Shown one piece after another: positions 1 through 54,300 of a stretch of 64,000 nucleotides of DNA (position 1 is its first letter; each line of letters starts with the position of its first letter). The stretch is taken from contig NC_134894.1 in NCBI RefSeq assembly GCF_041734735.1, positions 56,847,905 to 56,911,904 on the forward strand, written 5' to 3'. This DNA is from Babylonia areolata (lineage: Eukaryota; Mollusca; Gastropoda; Neogastropoda; Buccinidae). A model generated the notes under the pieces. The model made no database searches and was not told where the DNA came from. It saw only the letters and a list, made by a program, of their open reading frames with translations. The translations under genes were made by a program, and so were the position numbers.

Positions 1-239
1 CCATCTGCAAATACCCACATACACATGATAGCACCTGTGTGTATATACATAATTATAAACAAGCCATACATTATACACTTTTTCTGCATTTGTGGGTTGC
101 AACTCATGTTCCCTCGCATTTGTGAGTGGACGTATACATGAATGGCCATTTTTACCCCACCATGAAGGTAGCCATATTCCATTACCAGGAGTGTACATTA
201 TAGACAAATCAAATTGAAAAACTCTAGATTGCTAGCTGC

Positions 240-281
<42 letters not shown>

Positions 282-312
282 AGACAGCTTTCAAACACCA
301 GCTATAGCATAC
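1..312 (-). other. SMARCD intron with SINE tail and CA repeat
   Basis: No coding match. Contains a (CA)n run at 244-279 and, at about 85-180, a reverse copy of the 3' part of the tRNA-SINE described at 4024-4383 (GGTTGCAAC.. CACTCA.. GGTAAAAATGG.. GGCTACC on the minus strand). Confidence 0.6.
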
Positions 313-24100
<23,788 letters not shown>

Positions 24101-24160
24101 GGCGAAGAATCTCTGCACGCAGTCGTCAGTCGCTTTGCTAACGCAGCAAAGGCCTTTGGC

Positions 24161-24170
24161 CTATATATAC
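24161..24170 (-). promoter_or_regulatory. TATA-like box upstream of SMARCD
   Basis: On the minus strand this reads GTATATATAG, about 60 bp before the proposed ATG and next to the palindromic string AAAGGCCTTTGGCC. A start about 30 bp downstream would leave a 5' leader of roughly 30 nt. TA-rich strings are common here, so the evidence is positional only. Confidence 0.35.
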
Positions 24171-24189
24171 AATCAGCCGGCCTAAAGAA

Positions 24190-24450
24190 AACACACTGAT
24201 GGAGGTCTTCAATCAGAAACCACCACATGGTACTTTACAGCCCTCCATACGGCACGTTCTGTATCAACCGACAAAAGTGACATTGACGACTCAATGCCTC
24301 CCAACACAGTTGAGCACTTCACATCCTTGGGAGTGCCTTCAGTTCACTCGTCAGTGACTGGTCACACTGAGCTTGACATCCAGCTCAGTGGGATGTCGAC
24401 CGTGGACGGACTGACAACTGCGGCCTCGCCGGCCAAAGCTATGCAGTCAC
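24190..24450 (+). mobile_element. LINE RT fragment, 5' half of a split element
   Basis: Reads HFTSLGVPSVHSSVTGHTEL and DIQLSGMSTVDGLTTAASPA with preceding KTTTWYFTALHTARSVSTDK-like text. This is the region of craniate/mollusc endonuclease-RT proteins that normally reads FTYLGSTLS...DIxxRLAKASxAF. It resumes at about 25465, with another LINE between. Confidence 0.65.
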
Positions 24451-24454
24451 TGCA

Positions 24455-25360
24455 TAATAATAATCAGTGATTATTATTATCTTCACATAGCGCTGAATCT
24501 TGTGCAGAGAAATCAAAGCGCTTTTGCACCACTGCAGTCATTCACACGCATGCATAAATCTAAAACTGAAAAAAAAAACAACTGAAGACAAGGAAAAGGC
24601 AGGGAAGGGAGGCTATTTTTGGACTGAGACTGAGGTGGGTTTTAAGACCTGACTTGAAAGAGCTGAGTGCGGAGACCTGACGAAGAAAGTTCATTCCAAC
24701 TGCAAGGTGGTCCAGGGACAGAGAAAGAACGGCGTCCCTCAGTTGAGTGTTTGAATCATGGGTATGCGTAAACAGAGGGAGATGGAGTGTAGAGGTGAAG
24801 GCAGCCTCAGAGATAGGAAGGGGCAGATTTGTGAATACATTTATAACATAGAGTGCTGATCTTGTATTTTATTCTGCGTGAAACAGGTAGCCAGTGGAGA
24901 TCAGTGTTGCAAAAGAGGAGTGATGTGCTCAGATCTTTTCTTTCCGGCTGAGAATCGGAGTCTGGCAGCCGAGTCAAGTTTTGTCTGCGCTGAAGGGACT
25001 GAATAGATGAAGCAGGCAAACAGACAATAGAGTGTTACAGTGGTCAAGGCGAGAGAGAATGAGAGAAACAATAAGTCTAGATGTTGCGTCAGTGGACAGA
25101 TATTTCCGGACGGAACTGATGCTCCGCAATTGACAGTAGCAGGATTGACATGTCTGACTGATAAATTTTTGCATGGACAGTGTGTTGTCAAGGATAACGC
25201 CGAGGTTCCTGACTGAACCGGAGAGAGGGATGGATGTACTGCCAAGTTTGATTGTGCCAGTTATGATGGAAGAGAGTTTTTGTTTAGTTCCTACTATGAT
25301 CATTGCATCCGTTTTTGTCCGCGTTCAATTATAGCTTATTTAGACTCATCCAGTTTTCAA
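24455..25360 (-). mobile_element. L2/CR1-like LINE 3' fragment nested in another LINE
   Basis: On the minus strand: GSTSIPLSGSVRNLGVILDN, TSRLIVSLILSRLDHCNTLL, then (shifted frame) LHWLPVSRRIKYKISTLCYK and CIHKSAPSYL. This is the C-terminal part of the reverse transcriptase. A short 3' UTR with AGCGCTTTGATTTCTCTGCA ends in an AATAATAATAATC tail near 24460. 5' truncated and carrying at least one frameshift. Confidence 0.85.
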
Positions 25361-25464
25361 CGGTATGTCCAGGAAGTATGAATGTTTCTTGCAAGAGTAG
25401 TTCCGGCCGTCACTGAGGCTTTGGCCGCCTCAGTACAGAAGTGCATTTGGGTGTGGGGGAGGGG

Positions 25465-25960
25465 GTGTGGAATTGCTGCACCTCAGTATCAACTAAAATA
25501 CTTGTGTACAGAGCTGCAGTTCTTTCTACTCTCCTCTACGGATCAGCTTGGGTTCTGTACTGAAAACAAATGCAACTCCGAGAGCACTCCAGTTCACCAA
25601 TGACTGATGCCTTTGTACAGTTTGGCTTCACCGCGGGCTGTAGTGTCAAAGACCGTAATCAGTGAAACAAACATGGAAGACCGAAAATGAGCCGATACCA
25701 TCAGCAATAGGGCTATGCTACTGACTAGAAACTCCGATTTGGACTGGATGGACAGGACATCTGTCGCCGATGTGTGGAGGACACACGAATGCCCAAAACC
25801 ATTTTCTACGGTGACAGAGGACAGGTGGTGTTCTCAAAAAAATTCACTGGCTGCTCAGTCACTCACTGCTGTGTTGATGGTGGTGGTCCTCCCTTCAACA
25901 TCATCAAGCACTGGTAGCAGTGGTACAAACTTTCCACCAGTTGATGCTTTGAGGGACTGG
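25465..25960 (+). mobile_element. LINE RT C-terminal fragment, 3' half of the split element
   Basis: Decayed match to the segment YRAAVLSTLLYGSE.W.LY....QL..FHQRCLR: here LCTELQFFLLSSTDQLGFCT in one frame and YRAAVLSTLLYGSAWVLY in another. It is followed by DWMDRTSVADVWRTHECPKP, the RWxGHVxRMxDxRxPK motif. Several frame changes. Confidence 0.65.
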
Positions 25961-26760
25961 GGATTACCAGATTGAAGGATCCTTCAGTCTGTTAAGGCGG
26001 TTCAATATCATTCTGGTGTTTTGGGGTTTGTTGGTCTTCTTGAGATTGACTGAATTTAATGATAAAAAGGTCATGGTTACTTCCAATGTCTGCACCAGGG
26101 AAAGTCTTAGTCTTTGCTCAGTTGATGCTCGACTAGAATCGATGTTTACCGGGATGTATTTGTTGTACCTGGTTGTAACAGGATCCACCAGGTGTCACGG
26201 TGTACATGCCTTGCGTGTGAAGCCATGTTTTCTCCAAGAGTGTTGGCCAGAACCATGTCGTAGCTGGCAAATTCCAGCAGGCGAAACCCTCGCTCGTTTG
26301 TGGTGACACAAGAGGGGCCTCAGAACGTCCACTATTAAAAAAAAAATATATATATATATAAAGAGAATCAGTGCCGACCTTTGCATTCCAGTGTAGCTGG
26401 ATGATCAGCATGCCTTTCTTGTCTGCTCTGTCAATAACGCCTTATAGAGTTGGGTTCTGAATTCCTCCACTTGTTCATGATGGTCTGTGGTTAGAGCATA
26501 GGCTTGTACGATGGTGATGGTGAAGGGTCCTGCTCACAATTTGATGGTGATAATCCTGCTGGATGTTGGCCAGCATCCAAGGACAGAGTTCTTGGTGTTT
26601 TTGTTGACAAGGAAGCCTACTCCATTCATGTGTTTGTTCGGGTATCCACTTTGTAGAGAACACGTCCTTCTTTTTGGTGTTCACCCAGGCTTGACCATCT
26701 GACTTCACAGTATCCTACAATGTACCACTGAGGTATATTGCTTCACTTCACCGGCCCACA
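25960..26760 (-). mobile_element. LINE endonuclease-domain fragment (opposite strand)
   Basis: Minus-strand matches to an APE-type endonuclease in shifting frames: HMNGVGFLVNKNTKNSVLGC, WNAKVGTD (broken by a TA microsatellite at 26341-26360), LLEFASYDMVLANTLGENMA-like text, HPVDPVTTRYNKYIPVNIDS and a final GADIGSNHDL-like end. Same broad family as the neighbouring plus-strand pieces but inverted, so either a separate copy or a rearranged half. Confidence 0.65.
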
Positions 26761-27906
26761 AGTTCTCTTGTACTTTTTCTAGTCGGGACAGTCATGTATC
26801 GTGTTTTGGGCAAGTTAACTGAATCTGGCGGACCCCATGCCTCTCCAGACTGATTGTTCTTTTTCTGGGTTTACTCCCCAAACTTGGCAGGCACTACTGA
26901 CCCGGGCTACATGGTTACCGCAGCAGAGGAGCCGCCGGGAGAGCCTCTGACCTGACTCCAACCAAAAATGTATATATATACGTCAACTGAAATCAGTTTT
27001 TTTTTCTTTCAGGTATTGAACAGTCATCATCATCCGTCTGCAATGGAAGCCTGTCCATCGCGAATAATGAAGATCCATCAGTGTCAGTGAATCTGGAGAT
27101 GATAGGCAACTCAGCGGTGATCCAACTTGCGGGTAGACGCACAACTAAATGCGACTGTACTGTGGGCAGGCAATCATAGCACCCCGGCGGATGATGGGTC
27201 TCGTTTTCTCTGTGGGATTGACGCTTCTGGTTGAGATCCAGAAGACGGCCGTCAACCGGTCTCCTTAAACGTCACTCAGTGTCAGCGGAACAGCCACTGA
27301 CTGTCAACGGTTATACTTGTGCCTTCGTTCGGTCCAGAAACTATGGAAAAGGTGCTTCGCCAGTCGTGTGGTACATTGTGATGTTTCTGTTTCTTAATAT
27401 AGCATTATGAAATAAGTCCCCTGTCCTCTTCTTGCTTTTTATCAAAGACCTCCCAGACCACAAGTTTCAGCCACGACGGCACGGTGTTTTCAAATGCTTG
27501 CATTAAAGCCAGATTCAGTGAATCACGCCTGTTTTTAACATTAATTCTACAGATTGATGATTGAAAAAACTATGCCATCACAATAAAGGGGTGTTATCCT
27601 TTCCTGTCTTTTTCCATGTACGGCCGGTGATCTGCATCACTGAGAATCTCTACGGGGTGATGTCGTCAAGTTGTGATCTGCATAAACACGCCTTTTTTTT
27701 TTCTTCTTTTTTTTTTCAGCAGCTGTATCGCCCAGTCTTTAAAAACCACGAAACTTTATTTGTTTATTGTATTCGCGCTTTCCAGACATGAAATGTCTTC
27801 TTTGATTGCACGAAAAAAGATGTTTCAAGACTTCAGTTTCCGAGAGTTGTATGCACAGCAGCGAGAAAACTGCCAGGCCTGTGGTGACGATAATCACAGT
27901 CTTTGA
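26761..27906. other. spacer between transposon debris and CERS promoter
   Basis: 26761-27330 is of mixed composition and may be the 5' part of the minus-strand LINE, but has no clear protein match. 27340-27906 is presumed CERS promoter DNA ending at the E-box. No exon recognised. Confidence 0.4.
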
Positions 27907-27915
27907 TCACGTGAC
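27907..27915. promoter_or_regulatory. palindromic E-box TCACGTGA just upstream of ceramide synthase ATG
   Basis: TCACGTGAC lies 19 bp before the start codon. TCACGTGA is the high-affinity site of bHLH-ZIP factors (USF, MITF/TFEB; the CLEAR motif is GTCACGTGAC). It would fall in the 5' leader or core promoter. A functional role is inferred. Confidence 0.45.
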
Positions 27916-27933
27916 GCTGTAAAGCTTTCCAAC

Positions 27934-47679
<19,746 letters not shown>

Positions 47680-49704
47680 CCTCTTCAAGAAGGAACCAGT
47701 CTGAACATTCTGCAGGAGTAACTGAAGCTCTCTTCCTGGCTGTCACTTAACATAATTTATGAGATGAACAAAATAATTAACTTGAAGATTCAGTAGTTTC
47801 ATTTAAACACTTTTTGATAGACAGGGAATTGTCTGATGCACAAATACTTGTAATTGTACCTCTGAGTTTGCAAGAGATTTTTTTTTTGTAACTTGTAACA
47901 TGTTCAGGTAACCTTTCCTGAAATTGTGGATTGAAGCTTTCTTTTTGAGTGTGATTGTTTTTTTTATGAAAGTGGAATATGTCTGCTCAATATTACCTGA
48001 ATGCAAAATTTTTCTTTCATTCAGAATTTTGTTTATTGACCTGACTTGCATTTCAATGTCGACTTTTTGTTGTCATCTTTGATCCCTCCTATATATATGG
48101 GACGAAGCAGTTGCCATATAATCAAAAATGTCTGAGCAATTGGGAAGATCACCTCTGCATGATGCAGGTAAACATTATTCCAGATTTGAAAGGAAATGAT
48201 GACCATATTGCTCAGAGTCACAATTATTAAGATATCAGAAATTCTGAGGTACTCATAAGCTTGGCTTCAGAGTTCGTTATGATCTGGATTTTTAGTATTC
48301 TTTCTTGTTTGAGAAATTTTCTTCGCTTTGCAATAATCATTGCATCTGTATTAATGTTTAAGAAATTGTTACCGTTGCAACAATCCTTGATTTTGAGGAG
48401 AGGTGTTAGATATTTTGATGTTAGAAAGGCTTGTGGTGTTGTTTTTTCAGCGAGAAGATTGTAAGGTTTGCTCTTGTGGAAAGGGAAGAAAAATCCTGAT
48501 CTTTATAAAGGGGGTCAAATTCTCATTACAGTTTGCTGCAAAGCTCCACTTTGAAATACTTGATTTGTGATTTAGTTATCTGCAGTCAGAATAATTTTAG
48601 GGAAAAAGCTCTGATTCAGAATCCATATTCGTTTTATGTCACAAAAACTGTACTTTCTTTCTGTGTCTCCTACAGTTTTTGTGCTAGATTTTTAAAAAAA
48701 TTTAATTTGTTACTCCTAAATCCTCCAAATACCCAGGCAAGGGGAGAGCACTTTTTTATACCAAATTTTATGGCATTGAACGGGTCAGCAGTCATGAGAT
48801 TTTTCAGTCCTATTTGTACAATATTCCTTCAGTATTCACTCAGTTCTGTTTAGTTCAGAAATCCACCCATGTCATCATTAAGATCAGATTGTTCGCTGAC
48901 TTGTTAAATCATTAAGTGCTAACTTTGAAAATATTCACGGAAATATTAAATGTCCTGTTTCTTTCTTCAGAGGATTTTTTTTTTTAAGGTTTCTGCCAAA
49001 TCTAAAATCTAACCAATTCAGTACAGTCAAATCAAATCAAATCAGTATGTCAGAGCATAAACTTCTGAGAGAGAGACACACACACACACATATGGACACG
49101 GACATTGTTTTATTGCCATTGACATTACTATCCTTTGGCAAGGGGGACAATGTATGAACAAAAGAATAATGGCAGTATACAGATAAATTAACATATTGCT
49201 AAGAGTAAAAAAGAAAAAGTATTAAAAAGAAAAAAAAAAACTGACGAAACAGAACATATTGCTAAGAGCTTAAAAAAGAAGGGGGAAAAAAAAAGGAAGA
49301 AAAACAATAAAAAAAACAGGACTATGAATGTTCTACAGTTACATTTATACATTCTTAAAGGGTAGTCTGGTTGTAGACAATGTAACTGTAACGTTACCTT
49401 CGGAATCATATTTAAATTCCAGGCACACACGCGTACATTATTCACTCAGTTCAAGTGCACACATGCACACACATGTGTGTTGGTTATTCAGGGCTTACCA
49501 GTGCCTTATACAAGGCAAATACAAATCAAATCAAATGACCCATCTCGACCATCCAACTTTCTACAATATCATTCATATAAGTTGTGAAATTGACATCAGG
49601 GTAACACTATTTTTTGATAACTATAAGGCCTCCAAAGTTCATTGCTTTTTCCTACAATCCCAACTAGGGCGCTAAATCTTGTGAGAGAGAGAGAGAGAGA
49701 GAAC

Positions 49705-49737
<33 letters not shown>

Positions 49738-50170
49738 GTAGCAGGCTAGATTTGACCCCCAGCCCCCAAAATTTGGTGCAAATGAAAATTTTAAGGTGGC
49801 CAAGAAGACTGATACAGAGCTGATAGCCACTGACATTTTCAGCAGTGCAGTCATCAGGAAATTAATTTCTTTTCTTTGACAGAGTCAAAAAATGTCTTCC
49901 CTTTTTCTGAGCAATCAAAACTTTAGCTGTCTGAAAAGATTTAAGAGACAGTTGATAACCAGTTTTTTTTATATTCAGCAGTCGGAAAATACTTGATTCT
50001 GAGCAGTGTTGCTGTCATTGTAAATGTGAATTGTATTCAGTTGTGTTTTGTTTTTGTCCTGAGTCGGATTGAAGGAACATTCACATTGAACATCTTTTGA
50101 CATCTTTCCCATGTTAATAACTTTGGGGAGATAATTTGTGCAAAGGCAGAATTTAGCTTATCGGCAGTAG
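47680..50170 (+). other. CERS 3' flank / presumed 3' UTR
   Basis: AT-rich, no further CDS. Microsatellites at 49683-49735. The first clear AATAAA after the stop that I noticed is at 52847, so the 3' UTR may be several kilobases long, or an atypical signal may be used earlier. Confidence 0.4.
49316..49405 (+). repeat. dispersed 95-bp repeat, copy 1 (partner at 62217-62312)
   Basis: AACAGGACTATGAATGTTCT.. ACATTCTTAAAGGGTAGTCT.. GGTTGTAGACAATGTAACTG.. TAACGTTACCTTCGG. Differs from its partner at only about four positions. Confidence 0.9.
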
Positions 50171-50174
50171 CTAC

Positions 50175-50310
50175 TTTTGTTTTCTCCGCATAGGCGGATA
50201 GTAGTTTGCAACAGGACAGGAATGTCAGACCCCTGCCGGAGTCTGCGCTAGTGGGTCACGGTTAAGTATGTTACTTAAACGTAATTTTAGGTAGAAAATT
50301 TTTTTTCAGT
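50175..50310 (+). mobile_element. half copy of the 8160-8485 foldback family
   Basis: TTTTCTCCGCATAGGCGGAT.. AGTAGTTTGCAACAGGACAG.. GAATGTCAGACCCCTGCCGG.. GGGTCACGGTTAAGTATGTT.. AACGTAATTTTAGGTAGAAA. It corresponds, inverted, to 8165-8290, and holds one inverted arm plus part of the centre. Confidence 0.85.
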
Positions 50311-50599
50311 TGGTTCACTATATTGTTCACTGCTTATTCATTTATTGAAATATCTGTGAGATTTTATGGCATGCTCTTTACTTTATACCCTTGGCTATTG
50401 TATGACAATGTAATTATTTGATGTTGTTAACAGTAGTGGATTTATTTTTCTGTGAAATGATGATTTTTTAGTATATACTTAAAACCACAAAAATACTGCA
50501 GAATTTCTTTTCAGTATGTATTCAACATAAGAATGTAAATTTGTAACTCACATTTACTGTCAGAAGACAACAATTTGGTATGATGGTCCATGAAATGTA

Positions 50600-51310
50600 G
50601 CGGATTGCAGTGACTGGGTGAAAAATTTCAAAAAGTTTCTCACACGAAAAGGGGACATGTATGTCAACTTATACCAGAAACAATTATTGGGAAGGAAGAT
50701 ATTGCCAGTTCTCAGTACTCTCCTCTACAGATCAGAAGTCTGTGTTCTGTACCGAAAAGTGCAACTACTAGAGTGCTTTCACCAATGTAACATCTTGGGC
50801 ATCAAGTGGCAAGACTTTGTGGTAGACACTGAAGTCGAGAGCGAGCCGACACCACCAGCATTGAGGCCGTGCTGGTGACTAGACGACGTTGATGGGTGGA
50901 ACATCTGTCATGCATGGAGGACACAAAAATGTCCAAAGCTGTTTTCTCCAGTGAGCTTTGTCGGAGAAAATGTGACATAGGATCCCCACAAAAACGCTGC
51001 AAAGCTGAAGTGCCAGCTCAGAGCAGCTGGCATTCCAGAACAAGACTGGGAAAACATTGCCAAAGACAGCTGGAGACATCTACCAAGAGGTGCTGAGACC
51101 TTTGAAGCTGCAAGAAGGCTAACTGTGGAAGAAAAGCATGGACAGAGGGAAAGCATCAGCTGCCCAGAGCCCTCCATTCCCACAGATTCCTTGACCCTCT
51201 GTGTGTCAGGGTGTGTTCACAGGCCAAGAATCAGCCTGAACAGCCACCAGAGGATGTGTCATCATGGACCTTCTTCTCCATGATCCCCGGATCAGAGGAA
51301 ACAAGCCACC
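50600..51310 (+). mobile_element. LINE RT C-terminal fragment
   Basis: LPVLSTLLYRSEVCVLYRKV QLLECFHQCNILGIK, WQDFVVDTEVESE, then in other frames ALVTRRRWVEHLSCMEDTKM and RQLETSTKRC-type text. The same endonuclease-RT family as 24190-25960 (consensus VLSTLLYGSEtWxLYRK..RFHQRCLRxILxIxWQD..). Several frame changes. It lies downstream of CERS. Confidence 0.8.
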
Positions 51311-54300
51311 AGGAGGCACATGACTTAGACAAAACAGCTATGCACTACATGTGTAAATGACACTCAAAGAGATTAATAGCCTGAAAAAAATCACAACATG
51401 AGTTTGTCTTAAAAAGTCCGTTTTTATTGTTCATTGTGATCGTCATCAGCTGGTTTTTCATACTACTTCTGTCTTCAGCAGAACTGAGATTTTGGGGAGC
51501 ATATCTAGTTGTAGTGGTTTCCAATCATTCTCCAGTGTGATAGTGAACAGGAATGGGGGTCACACACAGACACTGTAGAAGTATTACAGATGTATTATTT
51601 GCTCAATTGACAGCAACACCCGGAGGTGTTGTCCCCACTTGACCCCCATTATTTGCATTCCAGTGTTTACATCATTCCAGTATTGTTTGTTGTCCTGAAC
51701 ATATCTGTTCTTTATCTGTTTATCATTATCCCTAAATAGTTCACATGCATGTGAATGGGCTTATATTGTAGCGCCATCATCATATTTTATTCATTTATTC
51801 TTCTATTTTTTCTGACTTCGTTGATAAGGTTTGTCTTTGTCGTGTTCAGTTGTAACATATCTGTGTTGTGTACAAGTTCATATGACAATTTTGCAAAGCT
51901 TTCATGATATAAATGTACACGTATATGTATTGTGTTGGTTGACAGATTCATCTATGCATCCATGTAGATTTTTTTTTTTTAATTACATTTATGGTGGGTT
52001 GTGGTTTTTTTGTTAAAATTTTCAGATGTCAAAGTATTTGTTTTACAACTGAAGTGTTCTTATTTTTGAGATTCTGTTGATTAAAGTGCAGATATGTCAC
52101 TGCAAGGGGAGAGATGTGAGTACACATCTAAAGATGCAATAGAACTTACTTATGAAAGGATATAAGAGAGGTAATGTTTGTTTTTTTGTTTGGTGATCAT
52201 ATTATCCTTAGCACTCAATCCAGCCTCATGACCTACCATTTTCCATTTTAAGGCTCCTTTGACATCTTTAAAACACAGAGTAAAAATTTGGTTGAGGAAA
52301 GGAAAGAATTTCAGTTTTTACCAGTATGGAGTTTTCAAGTATACTTAATTTTTACTGTAATTATCTCTTCACATATTGGTTGAACAATCATATCAATGTA
52401 CTTTCATCTGTAAATTAAGTAAAAGAATTGTATGTTTTGGTCTGCATGATGTATTGGTGTTGGAACAAATGAAAACCAGTGATTGTATAATTTTCTGCAA
52501 TTGTATGTGATAGGGAACATGGGTTTATATTTTTGTTTTTCAATGTACATTATGTTGCAATTTTGTTACAGTCTGAGAAAGACAAAAAAGAAGCTTTTAC
52601 CATGTGTGTACAGAAAACACAGGAGTGTACTTCATCATTTATAGTCCAGAGTTGTAACCACTGGCATGTACTGGAAAAACCGGACATGCAGAATTGTTAA
52701 AGAGTGAGATAAATGGAGTTGCCAGCGTTCAAGAATCGGAGCTGCCACCCAGCAGACATCAAGATTAATTCATTTCTCTCAACTGCATTTTATTATACTA
52801 GCATTTGCATTATTGTTATTTCTTTTGCAAGGATTACTACACTTTAAATAAACAAGTGTGTATGATTTTGTGTATTTATTTTAGGGTGAGACAACACATG
52901 TCTAGCCCATGGCTGTCGTGAAGTCGGCCAGGTGGGTTTCCTCTTACTGAAATATCAGCCAATCCTCTGTGCACAGTGCTTATTGCGGGAAAACGTCCGT
53001 GCAATACCTGATGCTGCCATTATGTGAAAGCAATCCCTTACAATTGAGATTTAAACTAGTGTGTGTAATAAAGGCTGGCAGCACTCTGTTTAATTCTGGA
53101 GGGCAAAAAAGGTGGACAGTTTACCATTGGCAGACAGAGTGGGGCAATGTTTGTTCATCATAGAAATGACAGACATGTAAAGATTTCATATAAGACAGAA
53201 AGAAATCAAACAGTTTGAACAAAAAGTTAATTCTGTGCTTTTACAGTTGAGACTTATGTACAATTTTATTGTAATATGTCATAACACATGATATCTTGCA
53301 GGGTCATTGTCACCCGAAAACTGTCATTTCCATCACCCAAATGTGTCTAGATGGAAAGACACAGAAATCCTAACATTTTTTGGTCTGTGGATGAAAGTAT
53401 TCATGGCTGTGATTTTGTTTTTAAAGAAAATTGATTTCCCCTCCGTTTTGTGCAAGTGTTGACTTATATACAAAAATAGGAAGAAATTCACTTGATACTC
53501 AAATGCTGTTGTCTTTGAAGTGGATAGAAGTTCATCTCTGTCATGAACAGGTCCCGTTTTGATCACCCACCATGAACAACTTTCCTGTAATCTTTCCTTT
53601 TCTGCCTGTAATTGTTCAGTCTGGTTCATTCTGACCAGTTGGATTACTTAGAACTGAGAGCAGAGTGAGCAAATATGATACATTTGTGTTGGATTACAAT
53701 GGAGTGAATTATAACAAAATGTTTTTCTGGGGGTTTTTTGTGCATGTTTTTTTTAAATTTTTTATTTTTTTATACAACAAAATGTTTGTGCTAATTAACA
53801 GAGTGCATGTTATTGTTTGAAAATTCTCAGTCTTTAATCTGTTGTCTTGATAGAGAGAATTTGAATGTTGATTGTGTCACATGAAGGTAAGGTACACGAC
53901 AGCTGAAGAGTGCTCACTGACAGTTACGTCTCCCAAGACGAGAAGTGAACAGCTGAGCACGGGTCAGTCCATGATCATGTGCGATGAAGTTGGCGCTTTT
54001 TCCGTCTTTGCTGACACGTGTCAGCTCATTATCAGTCTTGGTTGTTTGCTTCCACATGTTAGTCATCAGACAATTCTTTCTTGGTTCTGGTCACCTCTAC
54101 CTGTTGCTTCTGCCCTTCCCCATCATCACAGGGCTTTCGGAGATAGCAAAAGATGGAGAGATTGCACATAGAAACCTGTGCGTGAACCATTATTAGTGGG
54201 TAAGTCTGTGCAGAGGGGCAGTTTCACTCTCTCGGCCCAGGAAGTCAACTTTTAGTAGTACAGAAGAGAGTTTTCATGACCAGAGGCTTATTTGGCTGCA

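Noticed and set aside
50896-51183. Minus-strand open frames over the LINE at 50.6-51.3 kb
   Set aside because: Shadow frames; the plus strand carries the RT-family match.
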